Counted from the first letter of the stretch, positions 23,970 to 37,322 are shown. The stretch: DNA of 64,000 nt from Citrobacter freundii (GCF_029717145.1 NZ_CP099222.1:4588001-4652000), one strand, 5' to 3'. Notes: generated by a model from the sequence alone, not told the origin. A program made the numbers and translations.

Positions 23970-25510
23970 CCTGCCAGAAAGAACCTGAACGCCGGGTTAT
24001 GACTCTCATCATGGCAGTCGTAGCCCAGTTCGTTGATCCGCGTTTCAAAATCCGGCTCATGATCGCCCAATTCAAACGCCGCCAGCACGCGACCATAGTC
24101 GGTGCCGTGACTGCGATAATGGAACAACGAGATATTCCAGTGGGTCCCTAAGGTATGCAGGAATTTCAGCAGCGCCCCTGGCGACTCGGGGAACTCAAAG
24201 CTGTAAAGACGTTCCTGTAGCGGTTTCGAGGGGCGTCCACCGACCATATAGCGCACGTGTAGCTTGGCCATTTCATCATCGGACAGATCCACCACGCTGT
24301 AACCGCCGTCGCTAAGCAACTGGAGGATTTCTTTGCGCTCTTCCAGACCGCGGCTCAGGCGTACGCCGACAAAAATGCAGGCATCTTTCGCATCGGCAAA
24401 CCGGTAGTTAAATTCGGTCACCGAACGTCCACCCAACAGCTGGCAGAATTTCAGGAAACTCCCCTTTTCTTCCGGGATTGTCACCGCCAGCAGCGCTTCA
24501 CGTTGTTCACCCAGCTCGCAGCGTTCAGACACATAGCGCAGGCCGTGGAAATTGACGTTGGCACCGGACAGCACGTGCGCCAGACGTTCACCACGAATAT
24601 TGTGCTGGGCGATGTATTTTTTCATCCCCGCCAGCGCCAGTGCACCAGACGGCTCCGCCACCGCACGCACGTCTTCGAACAAGTCTTTCATCGCCGCGCA
24701 GATTGCATCGCTATCAACGGTGATAATGTCGTCGAGGTATTCCTGACACAGGCGGAAGGTTTCATCACCGATGCGTTTCACCGCCACGCCTTCAGCAAAC
24801 AGGCCTACGCGCGGCAGATCGACCGGGTGGCCCGCATCCAGTGCCGCCTTCAGGCAGGCTGAGTCTTCGGCTTCCACGGCAATAACTTTGATTTGTGGCA
24901 TCAGCTGTTTAATCAGCACCGCCACACCCGCCGCCAGACCGCCGCCGCCAACCGGAACAAATATCCGATCGAGATGCGCATCCTGCTGCAGCAGCTCAAG
25001 CGCCAGTGTGCCCTGCCCGGCAATCACCATCGGGTGATCGAATGGCGGAACCCAGGTGAAACCTTGTTGCTGTGCCAGTTCAATCGCTTTGGCTTTCGCT
25101 TCATCAAAATTGGCACCGTGCAGCAGCACTTCGCCACCGAAACTGCGAACGGCATCGACTTTGATATCCGCGGTAGCCGTTGGCATGACGATCAGCGCCT
25201 TCACCCCAAGGCGCGCAGAGGAGAAGGCCACGCCCTGAGCATGGTTTCCTGCCGACGCGGTGATCACGCCCTGCGCTTTTTGCGCTTCAGTCAGGCCCGC
25301 CATCATCGCGTAGGCCCCGCGCAGCTTGAAACTGTGTACCGGCTGTCGGTCTTCGCGCTTCACCAGGACCACGTTATCGAGGCGCGAAGAGAGTTTTTCC
25401 ATTTTTTGCAGCGGCGTAACCTGCACCGCTTCATAGACCGGCGCACGCAGCACCGCCCTGAGATATTCTGCCCCCTCAGGGGAGCCGGACAGGGGTTGTG
25501 AATCAGCCAT
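23966..25510 (-). CDS. ilvA: Biosynthetic threonine deaminase
   Basis: IlvA converts threonine to 2-oxobutyrate, the committed step to isoleucine, and is inhibited by isoleucine. The start at 25510 (MADSQPLSGSPEGAEYLRAV) gives 514 residues as in E. coli. The PLP lysine is Lys62 in HSFKLRGAY; the glycine phosphate cradle is GGGGLAAG. Two ACT-like regulatory domains occupy about the last 180 residues. A longer open frame upstream overlaps ilvD and is spurious. Last gene of the ilvLGMEDA operon. Confidence 0.98.
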   Translation of the reverse strand: MADSQPLSGSPEGAEYLRAVLRAPVYEAVQVTPLQKMEKLSSRLDNVVLVKREDRQPVHSFKLRGAYAMMAGLTEAQKAQGVITASAGNHAQGVAFSSARLGVKALIVMPTATADIKVDAVRSFGGEVLLHGANFDEAKAKAIELAQQQGFTWVPPFDHPMVIAGQGTLALELLQQDAHLDRIFVPVGGGGLAAGVAVLIKQLMPQIKVIAVEAEDSACLKAALDAGHPVDLPRVGLFAEGVAVKRIGDETFRLCQEYLDDIITVDSDAICAAMKDLFEDVRAVAEPSGALALAGMKKYIAQHNIRGERLAHVLSGANVNFHGLRYVSERCELGEQREALLAVTIPEEKGSFLKFCQLLGGRSVTEFNYRFADAKDACIFVGVRLSRGLEERKEILQLLSDGGYSVVDLSDDEMAKLHVRYMVGGRPSKPLQERLYSFEFPESPGALLKFLHTLGTHWNISLFHYRSHGTDYGRVLAAFELGDHEPDFETRINELGYDCHDESHNPAFRFFLAG

Positions 25511-25514
25511 GGTA

Positions 25515-27365
25515 TTAGCCCCCCAGCTTCGATTTATCGCGCACCGCGCCTTTGTCAGCGCTGGTTGCCAGGCTGGCATAGGCACGCAGCGCGAAGGAGA
25601 CCTGACGCTGGCGATCTTTTGGCGTCCAGGCTTTGTCACCGCGAGCATCCTGCGCTTCACGACGGGCCGCGATCTCCGCATCGCTCAACAACAGCTCAAT
25701 GCCACGATTCGGGATATCAATCGCAATCATGTCGCCATCTTCAATAATCGCGATGTTACCGCCGCTCGCCGCTTCCGGAGAAACGTGACCGATAGACAGA
25801 CCTGACGTCCCGCCGGAGAAACGACCGTCGGTGATCAAGGCACAGGCTTTACCCAGCCCCATGGATTTCAGGAAGGTGGTTGGGTAGAGCATTTCCTGCA
25901 TCCCTGGTCCGCCTTTCGGCCCTTCGTAGCGAATCACCACCACATCACCAGCAACCACTTTGCCACCGAGGATGGCTTCAACGGCATCGTCCTGGCTTTC
26001 GTAGACTTTCGCCGGGCCGGTGAATTTCAGAATGCTGTCATCCACGCCTGCGGTTTTTACGATACAGCCGTTTTCCGCAAAGTTACCGTACAGCACCGCC
26101 AGACCGCCGTCTTTGCTGTAAGCGTGTTCCAGCGAGCGGATACAGCCTTCAGCGCGATCGTCATCCAGCGTGTCCCAGCGACAATCCTGCGAGAACGCCT
26201 GGGTGGTACGAACGCCCGCCGGGCCGGCGCGGAACATGTTTTTCACCGCCTCATCCTGGGTCAGCATGACATCATAGCGATTCAGGGTTTGTGGCAGGGT
26301 CAACCCCAGCACGTTTTTCACATCACGATTCAATAACTCGGCACGATCCAACTCGCCTAAAATCCCCAGCACACCGCCCGCGCGGTGAACATCTTCCATA
26401 TGGTATTTCTGGGTGCTCGGCGCGACTTTACACAGCTGTGGCACTTTGCGGGACAGCTTGTCGATATCACTCATGGTGAAGTCGATTTCAGCTTCCTGTG
26501 CAGCCGCCAGCAGGTGCAGAACGGTGTTCGTGGACCCCCCCATGGCGATATCCAGTGTCATGGCATTTTCAAACGCCGCCTTGTTGGCAATATTGCGCGG
26601 CAGCGCAGAATCATCATTCTGTTCGTAATAGCGTTTGGTCAGCTCAACGATACGTGAACCCGCATTGAGGAACAGCTGTTTACGATCGGCGTGGGTGGCC
26701 AGCAGCGAACCGTTACCCGGCTGCGACAGGCCCAGCGCTTCGGTCAGACAGTTCATCGAGTTAGCGGTGAACATCCCCGAACAGGAACCACAGGTCGGAC
26801 AGGCGGAGCGCTCAATCTGATCGCTTTGCGAATCAGAGACTTTCGGGTCCGCACCCTGAATCATCGCATCCACCAGATCGAGTTTGATTATCTGATCTGA
26901 GAGTTTGGTTTTACCGGCTTCCATCGGGCCGCCGGACACAAAGATCACCGGGATGTTCAGGCGCAGGGAAGCCATTAACATCCCCGGGGTGATTTTGTCG
27001 CAGTTAGAGATACAGACCATCGCATCGGCGCAGTGGGCGTTCACCATGTACTCCACCGAATCGGCGATCAGCTCACGTGACGGCAGGGAATACAGCATGC
27101 CCCCGTGGCCCATGGCGATACCGTCATCCACGGCGATAGTATTAAACTCTTTGGCTACGCCGCCGGAGGCTTCGATCTGTTCGGCAACCAGCTTACCGAG
27201 ATCGCGCAGATGCACGTGGCCCGGCACGAACTGGGTAAACGAGTTTACGACGGCGATAATCGGCTTACCGAAGTCATCGTCAGTCATCCCGGTGGCGCGC
27301 CACAGCGCGCGGGCTCCCGCCATATTGCGGCCATGTGTTGTTGTGGCGGAACGATACTTAGGCAT
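25515..27365 (-). CDS. ilvD: Dihydroxy-acid dehydratase
   Basis: IlvD dehydrates the dihydroxy acids to 2-oxoisovalerate and 2-oxo-3-methylvalerate with an iron-sulfur cluster. The 616 residues equal the E. coli length. Cluster cysteines are in the conserved [10 protein letters not shown] and [19 protein letters not shown] segments. Four bases separate it from ilvA and 61 bases with a hairpin from ilvE. Confidence 0.98.
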   Translation of the reverse strand: MPKYRSATTTHGRNMAGARALWRATGMTDDDFGKPIIAVVNSFTQFVPGHVHLRDLGKLVAEQIEASGGVAKEFNTIAVDDGIAMGHGGMLYSLPSRELIADSVEYMVNAHCADAMVCISNCDKITPGMLMASLRLNIPVIFVSGGPMEAGKTKLSDQIIKLDLVDAMIQGADPKVSDSQSDQIERSACPTCGSCSGMFTANSMNCLTEALGLSQPGNGSLLATHADRKQLFLNAGSRIVELTKRYYEQNDDSALPRNIANKAAFENAMTLDIAMGGSTNTVLHLLAAAQEAEIDFTMSDIDKLSRKVPQLCKVAPSTQKYHMEDVHRAGGVLGILGELDRAELLNRDVKNVLGLTLPQTLNRYDVMLTQDEAVKNMFRAGPAGVRTTQAFSQDCRWDTLDDDRAEGCIRSLEHAYSKDGGLAVLYGNFAENGCIVKTAGVDDSILKFTGPAKVYESQDDAVEAILGGKVVAGDVVVIRYEGPKGGPGMQEMLYPTTFLKSMGLGKACALITDGRFSGGTSGLSIGHVSPEAASGGNIAIIEDGDMIAIDIPNRGIELLLSDAEIAARREAQDARGDKAWTPKDRQRQVSFALRAYASLATSADKGAVRDKSKLGG

Positions 27366-27396
27366 GCTTTATTTACTCCCGTCTGACTATTTAAAT

Positions 27397-27416
27397 GGGA
27401 CGGTGCGTGCCGTCCC
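27397..27416. other. Hairpin in the ilvE-ilvD gap
   Basis: GGGACGG and CCGTCCC form a 7-bp GC-rich stem with a six-base loop, 10 bases after the ilvE stop. It has no U-tract, so it is probably an mRNA processing or stability element inside the operon. Confidence 0.4.
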
Positions 27417-27426
27417 AAATTTATAC

Positions 27427-28356
27427 TTAGTGATTAACCTGATCCAACCAGCCGTATTTATCTTCCGTTTCACCGCTGAAGAGGCCAAAGAAGGCCTGCT
27501 GAATGCGCTTGGTGACCGGGCCACAACGGCCTTCACCCACCTGGATACCGTCAACGCTGCGCACCGGGGTAATTTCTGCCGCCGTACCGGACATGAACAC
27601 TTCATCGGCCAGATACAACGACTCGCGAGACAGCACCTGTTCACGCACTTCGATATCGAGGTCTTTCGCCAGTTTGATAATCGCATCACGTGTGATGCCC
27701 GGCAGCGCGGAAGAGGTAAACGGTGGAGTAAACAGAATGCCGTCTTTAACTTCAAACAGGTTTTCACCCGCGCCTTCGGAGATGTAGCCGTTCACATCCA
27801 GCGCAATACCTTCCTGATAACCATGACGACGCGCTTCGCTACCCACCAGCAGTGAAGACAGGTAGTTACCACCCGCCTTGGCGGCGGTAGGAATGGTGTT
27901 GGGTGCGACACGGTTCCAGGAAGAAACCATCGCGTCGATCCCCTGATCCAGGGCATCAGCACCCAGGTAAGCCCCCCACGGGAACGCAGCAATGATCACA
28001 TCCGTGGTGTATCCCGCCGGTGGGTTAACGCCCATGCCGACATCGCCAACAAACACCAGCGGGCGGATGTACGCACTGGTCAGGTTATTTTTACGGATCA
28101 CTGCACGGCAAGCTTCCATCAACTCATCAACGCTCTGAGAAACCGGAAAACGATAAATTTTGGCTGAATCACGCAGACGCTGCATGTGCTCGCGATGACG
28201 GAACACCACCGGCCCTTTGTGAGAATCATAGCAACGGATACCTTCAAATACTGATGTACCGTAGTGCAGCGCATGGGACATCACGTGAACCTTCGCGTCT
28301 TCCCAACGAATCATCTCGCCATTAGACCAAATGAAATCAGCTTTTTTCGTCGTCAT
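27427..28356 (-). CDS. ilvE: Branched-chain amino-acid aminotransferase
   Basis: IlvE is the fold-type IV PLP transaminase that makes the final step to isoleucine, valine and leucine using glutamate. The 309 residues match E. coli. The PLP lysine is Lys160 in TAAKAGGNYLSSLL, and the class IV motif around EGAGENLFEVKDG is present. It starts 17 bases after ilvM. Confidence 0.98.
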   Translation of the reverse strand: MTTKKADFIWSNGEMIRWEDAKVHVMSHALHYGTSVFEGIRCYDSHKGPVVFRHREHMQRLRDSAKIYRFPVSQSVDELMEACRAVIRKNNLTSAYIRPLVFVGDVGMGVNPPAGYTTDVIIAAFPWGAYLGADALDQGIDAMVSSWNRVAPNTIPTAAKAGGNYLSSLLVGSEARRHGYQEGIALDVNGYISEGAGENLFEVKDGILFTPPFTSSALPGITRDAIIKLAKDLDIEVREQVLSRESLYLADEVFMSGTAAEITPVRSVDGIQVGEGRCGPVTKRIQQAFFGLFSGETEDKYGWLDQVNH

Positions 28357-28373
28357 TTCTCTTCCTTTTGCGC

Positions 28374-28637
28374 TCAGGCGCGAATTTGTTGTGATGTGGT
28401 TGTGCTCTGGCAGATAGCAACATGTGCAACATCGACCAGTTTACTTAACTGACTAAACAGTAAGTCGACCGACCGTGGGCTGGCAACGGTCAATTCAATA
28501 TTTATATTCTGCGCATCGCTGGCAGCATTCATATTCATGGAGCACACCTGAAAACCACGATGGCGTACCACGCGCAAAACACGTTCTAACGTTTCCGGAT
28601 TGAAACGAGCCTCAACGGCGACCTGATGTTGCATCAT
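28374..28637 (-). CDS. ilvM: Acetolactate synthase II small subunit
   Basis: Regulatory/activating subunit of acetohydroxyacid synthase II, 87 residues, a single ACT domain ([20 protein letters not shown]). It stabilises and activates IlvG; this isozyme is characteristically insensitive to valine. The start overlaps the ilvG stop by four bases, giving coupled synthesis of the two subunits. Confidence 0.97.
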   Translation of the reverse strand: MMQHQVAVEARFNPETLERVLRVVRHRGFQVCSMNMNAASDAQNINIELTVASPRSVDLLFSQLSKLVDVAHVAICQSTTTSQQIRA

Positions 28638-30280
28638 GATGATTTCTCCAGCATTTCTGAGTTACTGGCACCAGGAGGTACCAGAGGCCAGACATTCTCA
28701 AGTTCGTCGATTGAGACATGAAGCAGGTATGGCCCATTACTGTTCAGCATGGTGTCGAGAGCCGCTTCAACCTGGTCTTTACGGGTGATGTGTTGGCCAG
28801 GGATGCCGAAGGCGCCGGCCAACATAAGGAAATCGGGATTATCGGTCAGGGTAGTTTCGCTATAGCGTTCCTGGAAAAACAGCTGCTGCCATTGTCGCAC
28901 CATGCCTAACCGCTGGTTGTCGAGTAAGACGATTTTCAGCGGCAACTGCTTGCGTTTCACGGTGCCCAGCTCCTGCACATTCATCATGAAGGAGCCGTCA
29001 CCGGAGATACAGATGACCGTATCATTCGGACGGGCCACCTGCGCCCCCACTGCTGCAGGTAAGCCAAAGCCCATCGTCCCCAGGCCGCTGGAGGTGATGA
29101 AGTTCTCCGGGCGAGTGTAGGTCATGTGTTGTGCTGACCACATCTGATGCTGACCAACATCCGTCGTCACCACGCTATCCTTATGTTTCCTTTCGGACAG
29201 CTGTTTTAACAACAGCGGAGCGTAAATAGCCTCCCCCGGATGATCATAGCGCCAGGCATGTTCTGCACGCATGTCGGCGGCATACTGGCACCATTCGTTG
29301 ATGGCCAGCGGTTGTTGCAATGCAGGTAACAGCGTATTTAAATCGCCTTGCAGCGCAACGTGTGCCAGGCGCAGTTTGTTCATCTCGGCCGGATCGATAT
29401 CCATGTGGATCACGCTGGCATTGGGGGCGAAAGTGTTCAGCTTGCCAGTCACCCGGTCATCAAAACGCGCACCGACGGCGATCAGCAAATCGCACTCCTG
29501 CACCGCAAAGTTTGCCGCTTTGGTGCCATGCATGCCCAGCATACCCAGATAGTACGGGTAATCTGCATCCACCGCGCCAAGGCCTTTCAACGTACAAACC
29601 ACCGGCACATGCGTTGCGGCGATAAACTCACGCAGCGCTGGAACTGCCTGCGCCATCCCTACGCCACCACCTACGTACAGCACGGGTTTCTGTGCCTTCG
29701 CCAACATCTTGCGGGCTTGTTCAATCTCAGCATGTGGGAAAGCAACTGCGTTTTCGACGGTGGTGAAATAGGGCTCCAGCGTACCACTGGCTAACTGAAT
29801 GTCTTTCGGGATATCAACCAGAACCGGACCCGGACGACCAGAGTTCGCCACGTCGAAGGCCTCGGCCATGATACGCGGCAACTCTTCCAGCGACTGCACC
29901 AGGAAACTATGTTTGGTACATGACAGCGACATGCCGAGTACATCCACTTCCTGGAACGCATCGGTGCCGATAAACGGGGAAGATACTTGACCAGTGATCG
30001 CCACAACGGGAACGGAATCTAACAGCGCATCTGCCAGGCCAGTGATCAGATTGGTTGCACCAGGACCGGAAGTCGCGATACAGACACCGGTTTTACCGGT
30101 TGAGCGGGCATAGCCAATAGCCGCCATCGCCGCCCCCTGCTCGTGTCGGCACAACAGGTGTTCTACGCCGCCGTCGTACAACGCATCGTAAACCGGCATA
30201 ATTGCGCCACCGGGATAGCCAAAGACGGTTTTCACCCCTTGTGCACGCAACGCATGTACCACCCACTGTGCCCCATTCAT
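28634..30280 (-). CDS. ilvG: Acetolactate synthase II large subunit, intact
   Basis: TPP-dependent catalytic subunit of acetohydroxyacid synthase II, condensing pyruvate with pyruvate or 2-oxobutyrate. The full 548 residues are open. Glu47 ([11 protein letters not shown]) is the TPP-activating glutamate, and the TPP-Mg motif is [12 protein letters not shown] with the downstream N residue region intact. Unlike E. coli K-12, whose ilvG carries a frameshift, this copy reads through. Valine-resistant isoleucine synthesis is therefore expected. Confidence 0.98.
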   Translation of the reverse strand: MNGAQWVVHALRAQGVKTVFGYPGGAIMPVYDALYDGGVEHLLCRHEQGAAMAAIGYARSTGKTGVCIATSGPGATNLITGLADALLDSVPVVAITGQVSSPFIGTDAFQEVDVLGMSLSCTKHSFLVQSLEELPRIMAEAFDVANSGRPGPVLVDIPKDIQLASGTLEPYFTTVENAVAFPHAEIEQARKMLAKAQKPVLYVGGGVGMAQAVPALREFIAATHVPVVCTLKGLGAVDADYPYYLGMLGMHGTKAANFAVQECDLLIAVGARFDDRVTGKLNTFAPNASVIHMDIDPAEMNKLRLAHVALQGDLNTLLPALQQPLAINEWCQYAADMRAEHAWRYDHPGEAIYAPLLLKQLSERKHKDSVVTTDVGQHQMWSAQHMTYTRPENFITSSGLGTMGFGLPAAVGAQVARPNDTVICISGDGSFMMNVQELGTVKRKQLPLKIVLLDNQRLGMVRQWQQLFFQERYSETTLTDNPDFLMLAGAFGIPGQHITRKDQVEAALDTMLNSNGPYLLHVSIDELENVWPLVPPGASNSEMLEKSS

Positions 30281-30363
30281 AGTTACATCCCCGCCGTAAA
30301 TCTTGAGAAACAGAATTTTATGCTAGTGTTCACTTTCTGCTCCTCGTTTAAGTTTTTAAGGTC

Positions 30364-30397
30364 AAAAAAAACCCCCGAACCTTTCGGTGCGGGGGTC
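30364..30397 (-). terminator. ilvGMEDA attenuator terminator
   Basis: On the minus strand GACCCCCGCACC-GAAA-GGTTCGGGGGT forms a strong hairpin followed by a run of T. It is located between ilvL and ilvG. It is the attenuator controlled by translation of the ilvL leader: fast translation lets it form and stops transcription. Confidence 0.92.
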
Positions 30398-30419
30398 TTA
30401 GTTCGTTAAGGCTTGTTTT

Positions 30420-30518
30420 TTAAGCCTTTCCTCGTCCAAGTGCAGCCCCGCACGGTGGGATAATAATCACCACCACGCTAATCACGACCAGGCTAATCAC
30501 TCGTAGAAGGGCTGTCAT
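30420..30518 (-). CDS. ilvL: ilvGMEDA leader peptide
   Basis: A 32-residue attenuation peptide, identical in plan to E. coli IlvL, starting MTALLRVISLVVISVVVIII. It contains five Ile, six Val and four Leu codons, so ribosomes stall when any of the three charged tRNAs is scarce, preventing the attenuator from forming. The ATG at 30518 is the family start; an open upstream extension to 30605 is not meaningful. Confidence 0.96.
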   Translation of the reverse strand: MTALLRVISLVVISVVVIIIPPCGAALGRGKA

Positions 30519-30871
30519 TTTTGTATTTTCTTGCATCTTGTTCGAAGGAATACCTAAAGAGTTACCATAGAGTTTCACTATGGCACAAGATATTTCTGCA
30601 TTCATTTTTCTGACACGGTTAACGGTTTCTATAAATCGCGTTGTTTTTTATACAAAAAATAGAAAATGAAAATATTTCACGTTATTCAGTAAACACGATC
30701 ATGTTTTCCCTCTGCAGGCGGCACTTTGAGCGGCGCTTGTGAGCGTTGTTCCAGAGGTTACGTAAAATATTAACCCTTGCATAAAAATACATGAATCAGC
30801 ATCTAAAAGTATCAATCAAGCAAGATATCGTCGCCATCTATTAAGACATAATGCCTGCATCAGGAGGGGTT
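30519..30871. promoter_or_regulatory. Divergent ilvL / yifB control region
   Basis: A 353-base AT-rich gap holding the promoters of the ilv operon (minus) and yifB (plus). Long A/T runs around 30640-30690 would fit the IHF-assisted activation known for ilvGp in E. coli. I could not pick unambiguous -35/-10 boxes. A strong ribosome binding site CAGGAGGGG precedes yifB. Confidence 0.6.
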
Positions 30872-32392
30872 ATGTCACTGTCGATAGTCCACACGCGCGC
30901 CGCATTAGGCGTCAATGCACCACCTATTACTATTGAAGTCCATATTAGTAATGGCTTGCCCGGTTTAACCATGGTTGGACTACCCGAAACCACCGTGAAA
31001 GAGGCTCGAGATCGAGTTCGCAGTGCGATTATTAATAGCGGGTATGAATTTCCGGCCAAGAAGATAACCATCAACCTTGCCCCGGCAGATCTGCCTAAAG
31101 AAGGAGGGAGATATGATTTACCTATCGCCATTGCGCTTCTGGCTGCGTCAGAGCAGCTTACAACACATAATCTCGATACTTATGAGTTAGTCGGTGAACT
31201 AGCGCTTACAGGTGCTCTACGTGGCGTTCCCGGAGCAATATCCAGCGCAACTGAAGCAATTCGCGCAGGTAGGCGAATTATTGTCGCAAAAGAGAACGCT
31301 GCAGAAGTGGGGCTAATACACGGCGAGGGCTGCCTGATTGCCGATCACCTGCAAGCCGTGTGCGCATTTCTCGAAGGTAAGCATGAATTAGAAAGGCCTG
31401 TTTGCGTAGAGATTCCACCTTCAGGCTCATCTGATGACCTCAGTGACGTCATCGGCCAGGAACAGGGCAAGCGAGGGCTGGAGATTACCGCTGCAGGCGG
31501 CCACAATCTCTTGCTCATCGGCCCGCCGGGTACGGGAAAAACGATGCTTGCCAGTCGCCTTCGCGGATTGTTACCACCGTTAAGTAATGATGAGGCTCTG
31601 GAAAGCGCGGCAATTCTCAGCCTGGTCAATTCCGACACCATACAAAAACAGTGGAAGCAACGCCCCTTTCGCTCACCCCATCACAGCGCGTCCTTAACCG
31701 CAATGGTAGGAGGAGGATCGATACCGGCACCGGGTGAGATTTCTCTGGCACATAACGGCATATTATTCCTGGATGAATTGCCCGAGTTTGAACGCCGTAC
31801 GCTGGATGCCCTGCGTGAGCCTATTGAATCCGGACAGATTCATTTATCACGCACCCGGGCAAAAATAACCTACCCGGCACGCTTTCAATTGATAGCAGCA
31901 ATGAATCCAAGCCCAACAGGGCACTATCAGGGAAACCACAACCGTTGTACCCCAGAGCAAACGCTACGTTACCTCAATCGCTTATCTGGCCCTTTTCTCG
32001 ACCGCTTCGATTTGTCCCTCGAAATACCCCTTCCACCGCCCGGTATACTCAGTCAGCGAGCAGCAAAGGGAGAAGACAGTGAGACGGTGAAGAAACGGGT
32101 TATGGCCGCGCGTGAGCGCCAGTATCAGCGGCAAAATAAGTTAAATGCGCATCTGGGCAGCCAGGATATACATCAATTCTGCGTCTTACACAGGGATGAC
32201 GCACGCTGGCTGGAGGAAACGTTAGCACATCTTGGATTGTCCATCCGCGCATGGCTGCGCTTGATAAAGGTCGCTCGCACAATTGCGGATATTGAGCAAT
32301 GTGACCAGATCACCCGTCAACATTTACAGGAAGCCGTTGGCTATCGGGCAATAGACAGATTGTTAATCCATTTACAGAAACTACTGGCATAA
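30872..32392 (+). CDS. yifB: YifB / ComM-like AAA+ ATPase (Mg-chelatase family)
   Basis: 506 residues from the ATG at 30872 (MSLSIVHTRAALGVNAPPIT). An N-terminal Lon-protease-like domain without the catalytic dyad is followed by the Mg-chelatase AAA+ core: Walker A GPPGTGKT at 217-224, Walker B GILFLDELPEF, sensor NPSPTGH. In naturally competent relatives the homologue ComM is a branch-migration helicase acting in transformation; its role in enterics is not settled. A bidirectional terminator follows. Confidence 0.93.
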   Translation: MSLSIVHTRAALGVNAPPITIEVHISNGLPGLTMVGLPETTVKEARDRVRSAIINSGYEFPAKKITINLAPADLPKEGGRYDLPIAIALLAASEQLTTHNLDTYELVGELALTGALRGVPGAISSATEAIRAGRRIIVAKENAAEVGLIHGEGCLIADHLQAVCAFLEGKHELERPVCVEIPPSGSSDDLSDVIGQEQGKRGLEITAAGGHNLLLIGPPGTGKTMLASRLRGLLPPLSNDEALESAAILSLVNSDTIQKQWKQRPFRSPHHSASLTAMVGGGSIPAPGEISLAHNGILFLDELPEFERRTLDALREPIESGQIHLSRTRAKITYPARFQLIAAMNPSPTGHYQGNHNRCTPEQTLRYLNRLSGPFLDRFDLSLEIPLPPPGILSQRAAKGEDSETVKKRVMAARERQYQRQNKLNAHLGSQDIHQFCVLHRDDARWLEETLAHLGLSIRAWLRLIKVARTIADIEQCDQITRQHLQEAVGYRAIDRLLIHLQKLLA

Positions 32393-32417
32393 AAAAAGGG
32401 CTTTCGCCCTTTTTTTA
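32391..32417. terminator. Bidirectional terminator between yifB and maoP
   Basis: AAAAAAAGGGC-TTTC-GCCCTTTTTTT is a symmetrical hairpin with A/T tracts on both sides that overlaps the yifB stop codon and abuts the maoP stop. It should stop both convergent transcripts. Confidence 0.9.
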
Positions 32418-32756
32418 TTAATCCTCTGACTCGGTGTAATCTTCCGCACCTTCTACCTGAGGTTTGCCGCCAGACAGCGTGTGGAAACGTTTTGGACGCT
32501 TAATACGCGTCATGTATTTAGACCACACACGTTCCGCTTCGGTAACCGGCTCACGTTCACCACGGCATACCGCCACAAACAACTTCTCTTCTTCAGTTAC
32601 CGGCTCACGCTTGCCCAGATCCAGCTCATTAAAGGCATAACCGTGACGCTCAAGCAGCTGTGCCTCTTTAATGGTGAAATCACCATGACGGGAGAATCCG
32701 CGGGGATAATATTTATTGTCGAAATATCGATTAGTCGTCGTAAAGCTTTCCGCCAT
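32418..32756 (-). CDS. maoP: Macrodomain Ori organisation protein MaoP
   Basis: Formerly YifE. In E. coli it acts with the cis site maoS, next to it, to constrain the Ori macrodomain of the chromosome. The 112 residues ([20 protein letters not shown]) match the family throughout; the protein is small, charged and soluble. It is divergent from hdfR, and the 118-base gap between them is where maoS would lie. Its position near oriC fits its role. Confidence 0.95.
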   Translation of the reverse strand: MAESFTTTNRYFDNKYYPRGFSRHGDFTIKEAQLLERHGYAFNELDLGKREPVTEEEKLFVAVCRGEREPVTEAERVWSKYMTRIKRPKRFHTLSGGKPQVEGAEDYTESED

Positions 32757-32874
32757 CCTGCACGCTCCTAATTCTTTGGCCGAGCTATTTATGGCGCGGA
32801 GTATTAGTTACGCTTGACAGAGCGTCAAACAAAAGATTTAAATCATAACGACAAATAATTTTATGGAGTGAGTT

Positions 32875-33708
32875 GTGGATACGGAATTGTTAAAGACTTT
32901 CCTGGAAGTTAGCCGAACGCGCCACTTTGGCCGGGCAGCGGAAGCGCTCTATTTGACCCAATCGGCGGTCAGTTTTCGCATCAGACAACTGGAAAATCAA
33001 CTGGGTGTGAACCTCTTCACCCGACACAGAAACAATATCCGTTTAACCGCTGCGGGTGAAAAATTATTGCCATATGCTGAAACGCTGATGAATACGTGGC
33101 AAGCAGCACGTAAGGAGGTCGCAAATACCTCACGCCATAATGAGTTCTCTATCGGTGCCAGCGCTTCCCTTTGGGAATGCATGCTCAATGGCTGGCTGGG
33201 TCGTTTATATCAGTCGCAGGTGCCGCAAACCAGCCTGCAGTTTGAAGCCAGGATCGCGCAGCGCCAGTCGCTAGTAAAGCAACTCCATGAACGACAGCTT
33301 GATCTGCTGATTACTACTGAATCCCCAAAAATGGACGAATTTAGCAGTCAACTACTGGGGTATTTCACGCTGGCGCTCTATTGCAGCGCTCCATCACAAA
33401 CAAAAGATGAACTGAATTATCTGCGTCTGGAGTGGGGACCTGATTTTCAACAACACGAAGCGGGATTAGTTGCCGGCGACGAAGTACCAGTGCTAACCAC
33501 CAGTTCTGCTGAGCTAGCAAGACAGCAACTTCCTGTACTGAAGGGTTTTAGTTGGCTTCCCTTGTGTTGGGCGAAAACAAAAAGCGATCTCCATATAGTT
33601 TCTGACAGCACGACACTTTCACGTCCGTTGTATGCGGTCTGGCTGCAAAATAGCGATAAACATACGCTTATCTGCGATCTGCTGAAAACGAATATTCTGG
33701 ATGATTAA
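32875..33708 (+). CDS. hdfR: LysR-type regulator HdfR, GTG start
   Basis: In E. coli HdfR represses flhDC and activates gltBD. The N-terminal winged helix ([30 protein letters not shown]) and a LysR effector domain are present; 277 residues, similar to the E. coli 279. The start is GTG at 32875 with GGAG upstream (ATGGAGTGAGTTGTG). It lies between maoP and the 3' end of the rRNA operon, as in E. coli. Confidence 0.94.
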   Translation: MDTELLKTFLEVSRTRHFGRAAEALYLTQSAVSFRIRQLENQLGVNLFTRHRNNIRLTAAGEKLLPYAETLMNTWQAARKEVANTSRHNEFSIGASASLWECMLNGWLGRLYQSQVPQTSLQFEARIAQRQSLVKQLHERQLDLLITTESPKMDEFSSQLLGYFTLALYCSAPSQTKDELNYLRLEWGPDFQQHEAGLVAGDEVPVLTTSSAELARQQLPVLKGFSWLPLCWAKTKSDLHIVSDSTTLSRPLYAVWLQNSDKHTLICDLLKTNILDD

Positions 33709-33774
33709 AATGGACGCTGGCAAGGATGCCGGAAACAGGAAATAAACAGTATGAAGGTAGCGTCATTTTCAGAT

Positions 33775-33806
33775 AAAAAAAATCCTTAGCAAAAATGCTA
33801 AGGATT
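33775..33806 (-). terminator. rrnC/trpT terminator
   Basis: On the minus strand AATCCTTAGC / GCTAAGGATT forms a 10-bp perfect stem with a six-base loop and an eight-base T-run. It lies five bases after the tRNA-Trp CCA end and closes the rRNA operon. Confidence 0.92.
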
Positions 33807-33811
33807 GTTTC

Positions 33812-33887
33812 TGGCAGGGGCGGAGAGACTCGAACTCGCGACACCCGGTTTTGGAGACCGGTGCTCTACCAACTGAGCTACGCCCCT
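33812..33887 (-). tRNA. trpT: tRNA-Trp (CCA)
   Basis: A 76-base cloverleaf with encoded CCA. The acceptor stem is AGGGGCG, the anticodon loop CTCCAAA contains CCA, and the T arm has GAGTTCGAGTCTC. It is the last gene of the rRNA operon, as in E. coli rrnC. Confidence 0.98.
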
Positions 33888-33900
33888 ATATTTCTTATCA

Positions 33901-33927
33901 TTAAGCCTGCTAAGGTAGCAGGCTTAA
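33901..33927. other. Perfect hairpin between tRNA-Asp and tRNA-Trp
   Basis: TTAAGCCTGCTA / TAGCAGGCTTAA is a 12-bp perfect stem with a three-base loop in the 52-base spacer of the tRNA pair. On the transcribed (minus) strand it is not followed by a U-run, so it is probably a processing signal rather than a terminator. Confidence 0.6.
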
Positions 33928-33939
33928 TTTTCTAATAAG

Positions 33940-34016
33940 TGGCGGAACGGACGGGACTCGAACCCGCGACCCCCTGCGTGACAGGCAGGTATTCTAACCA
34001 ACTGAACTACCGCTCC
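33940..34016 (-). tRNA. aspT: tRNA-Asp (GTC)
   Basis: 77 bases with encoded CCA, acceptor stem GGAGCGG, anticodon GTC in CCTGTCACG and T arm GGGTTCGAGTCCC. It lies 53 bases downstream of the 5S gene. Confidence 0.98.
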
Positions 34017-34069
34017 ACCGAATTTCTTTGTCACTACCCGGATTTTTCATCCCGGTTTACTGCAATTTG

Positions 34070-34189
34070 ATGCCTGGCAGTTCCCTACTCTCGCATGGGG
34101 AGACCCCACACTACCATCGGCGCTACGGCGTTTCACTTCTGAGTTCGGCATGGGGTCAGGTGGGACCACCGCGCTACAGCCGCCAGGCA
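34070..34189 (-). rRNA. rrfC: 5S ribosomal RNA
   Basis: 120 bases with complementary ends TGCCTGGC / GCCAGGCA, the standard enterobacterial 5S. The conserved core CCATGCCGAACTCAGAAGTG is present. Confidence 0.98.
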
Positions 34190-34281
34190 AATTCTGTTTA
34201 TCAGACCGCTTTTGCGTTCTGATTTTATCTGTATCAAGCTGAATTGATGTCTTTCTTTCGCCAAAACACCTTTGGCGTTGT

Positions 34282-37191
<2,910 letters not shown>

Positions 37192-37322
37192 TCACAACCC
37201 GAAGATGTTTCGTAAAACACATCGTGTTGCGAAAATTTGAGAGACTCGAACACACCGCTTATCTGTTCTTATTACGGAGAACAGACACAGTGTGTCGTTT
37301 CAATTTTCAGCTTGATCCAGAT

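Noticed and set aside
25511-25681. 57-residue N-terminal extension of ilvA
   Set aside because: It is arginine-rich out-of-frame ilvD sequence; the conserved protein starts at 25510.
33812-34016. Possible integration site at the tRNA-Trp or tRNA-Asp gene
   Set aside because: No integrase, direct repeat of a tRNA end or foreign gene block is next to them; hdfR follows as in E. coli.
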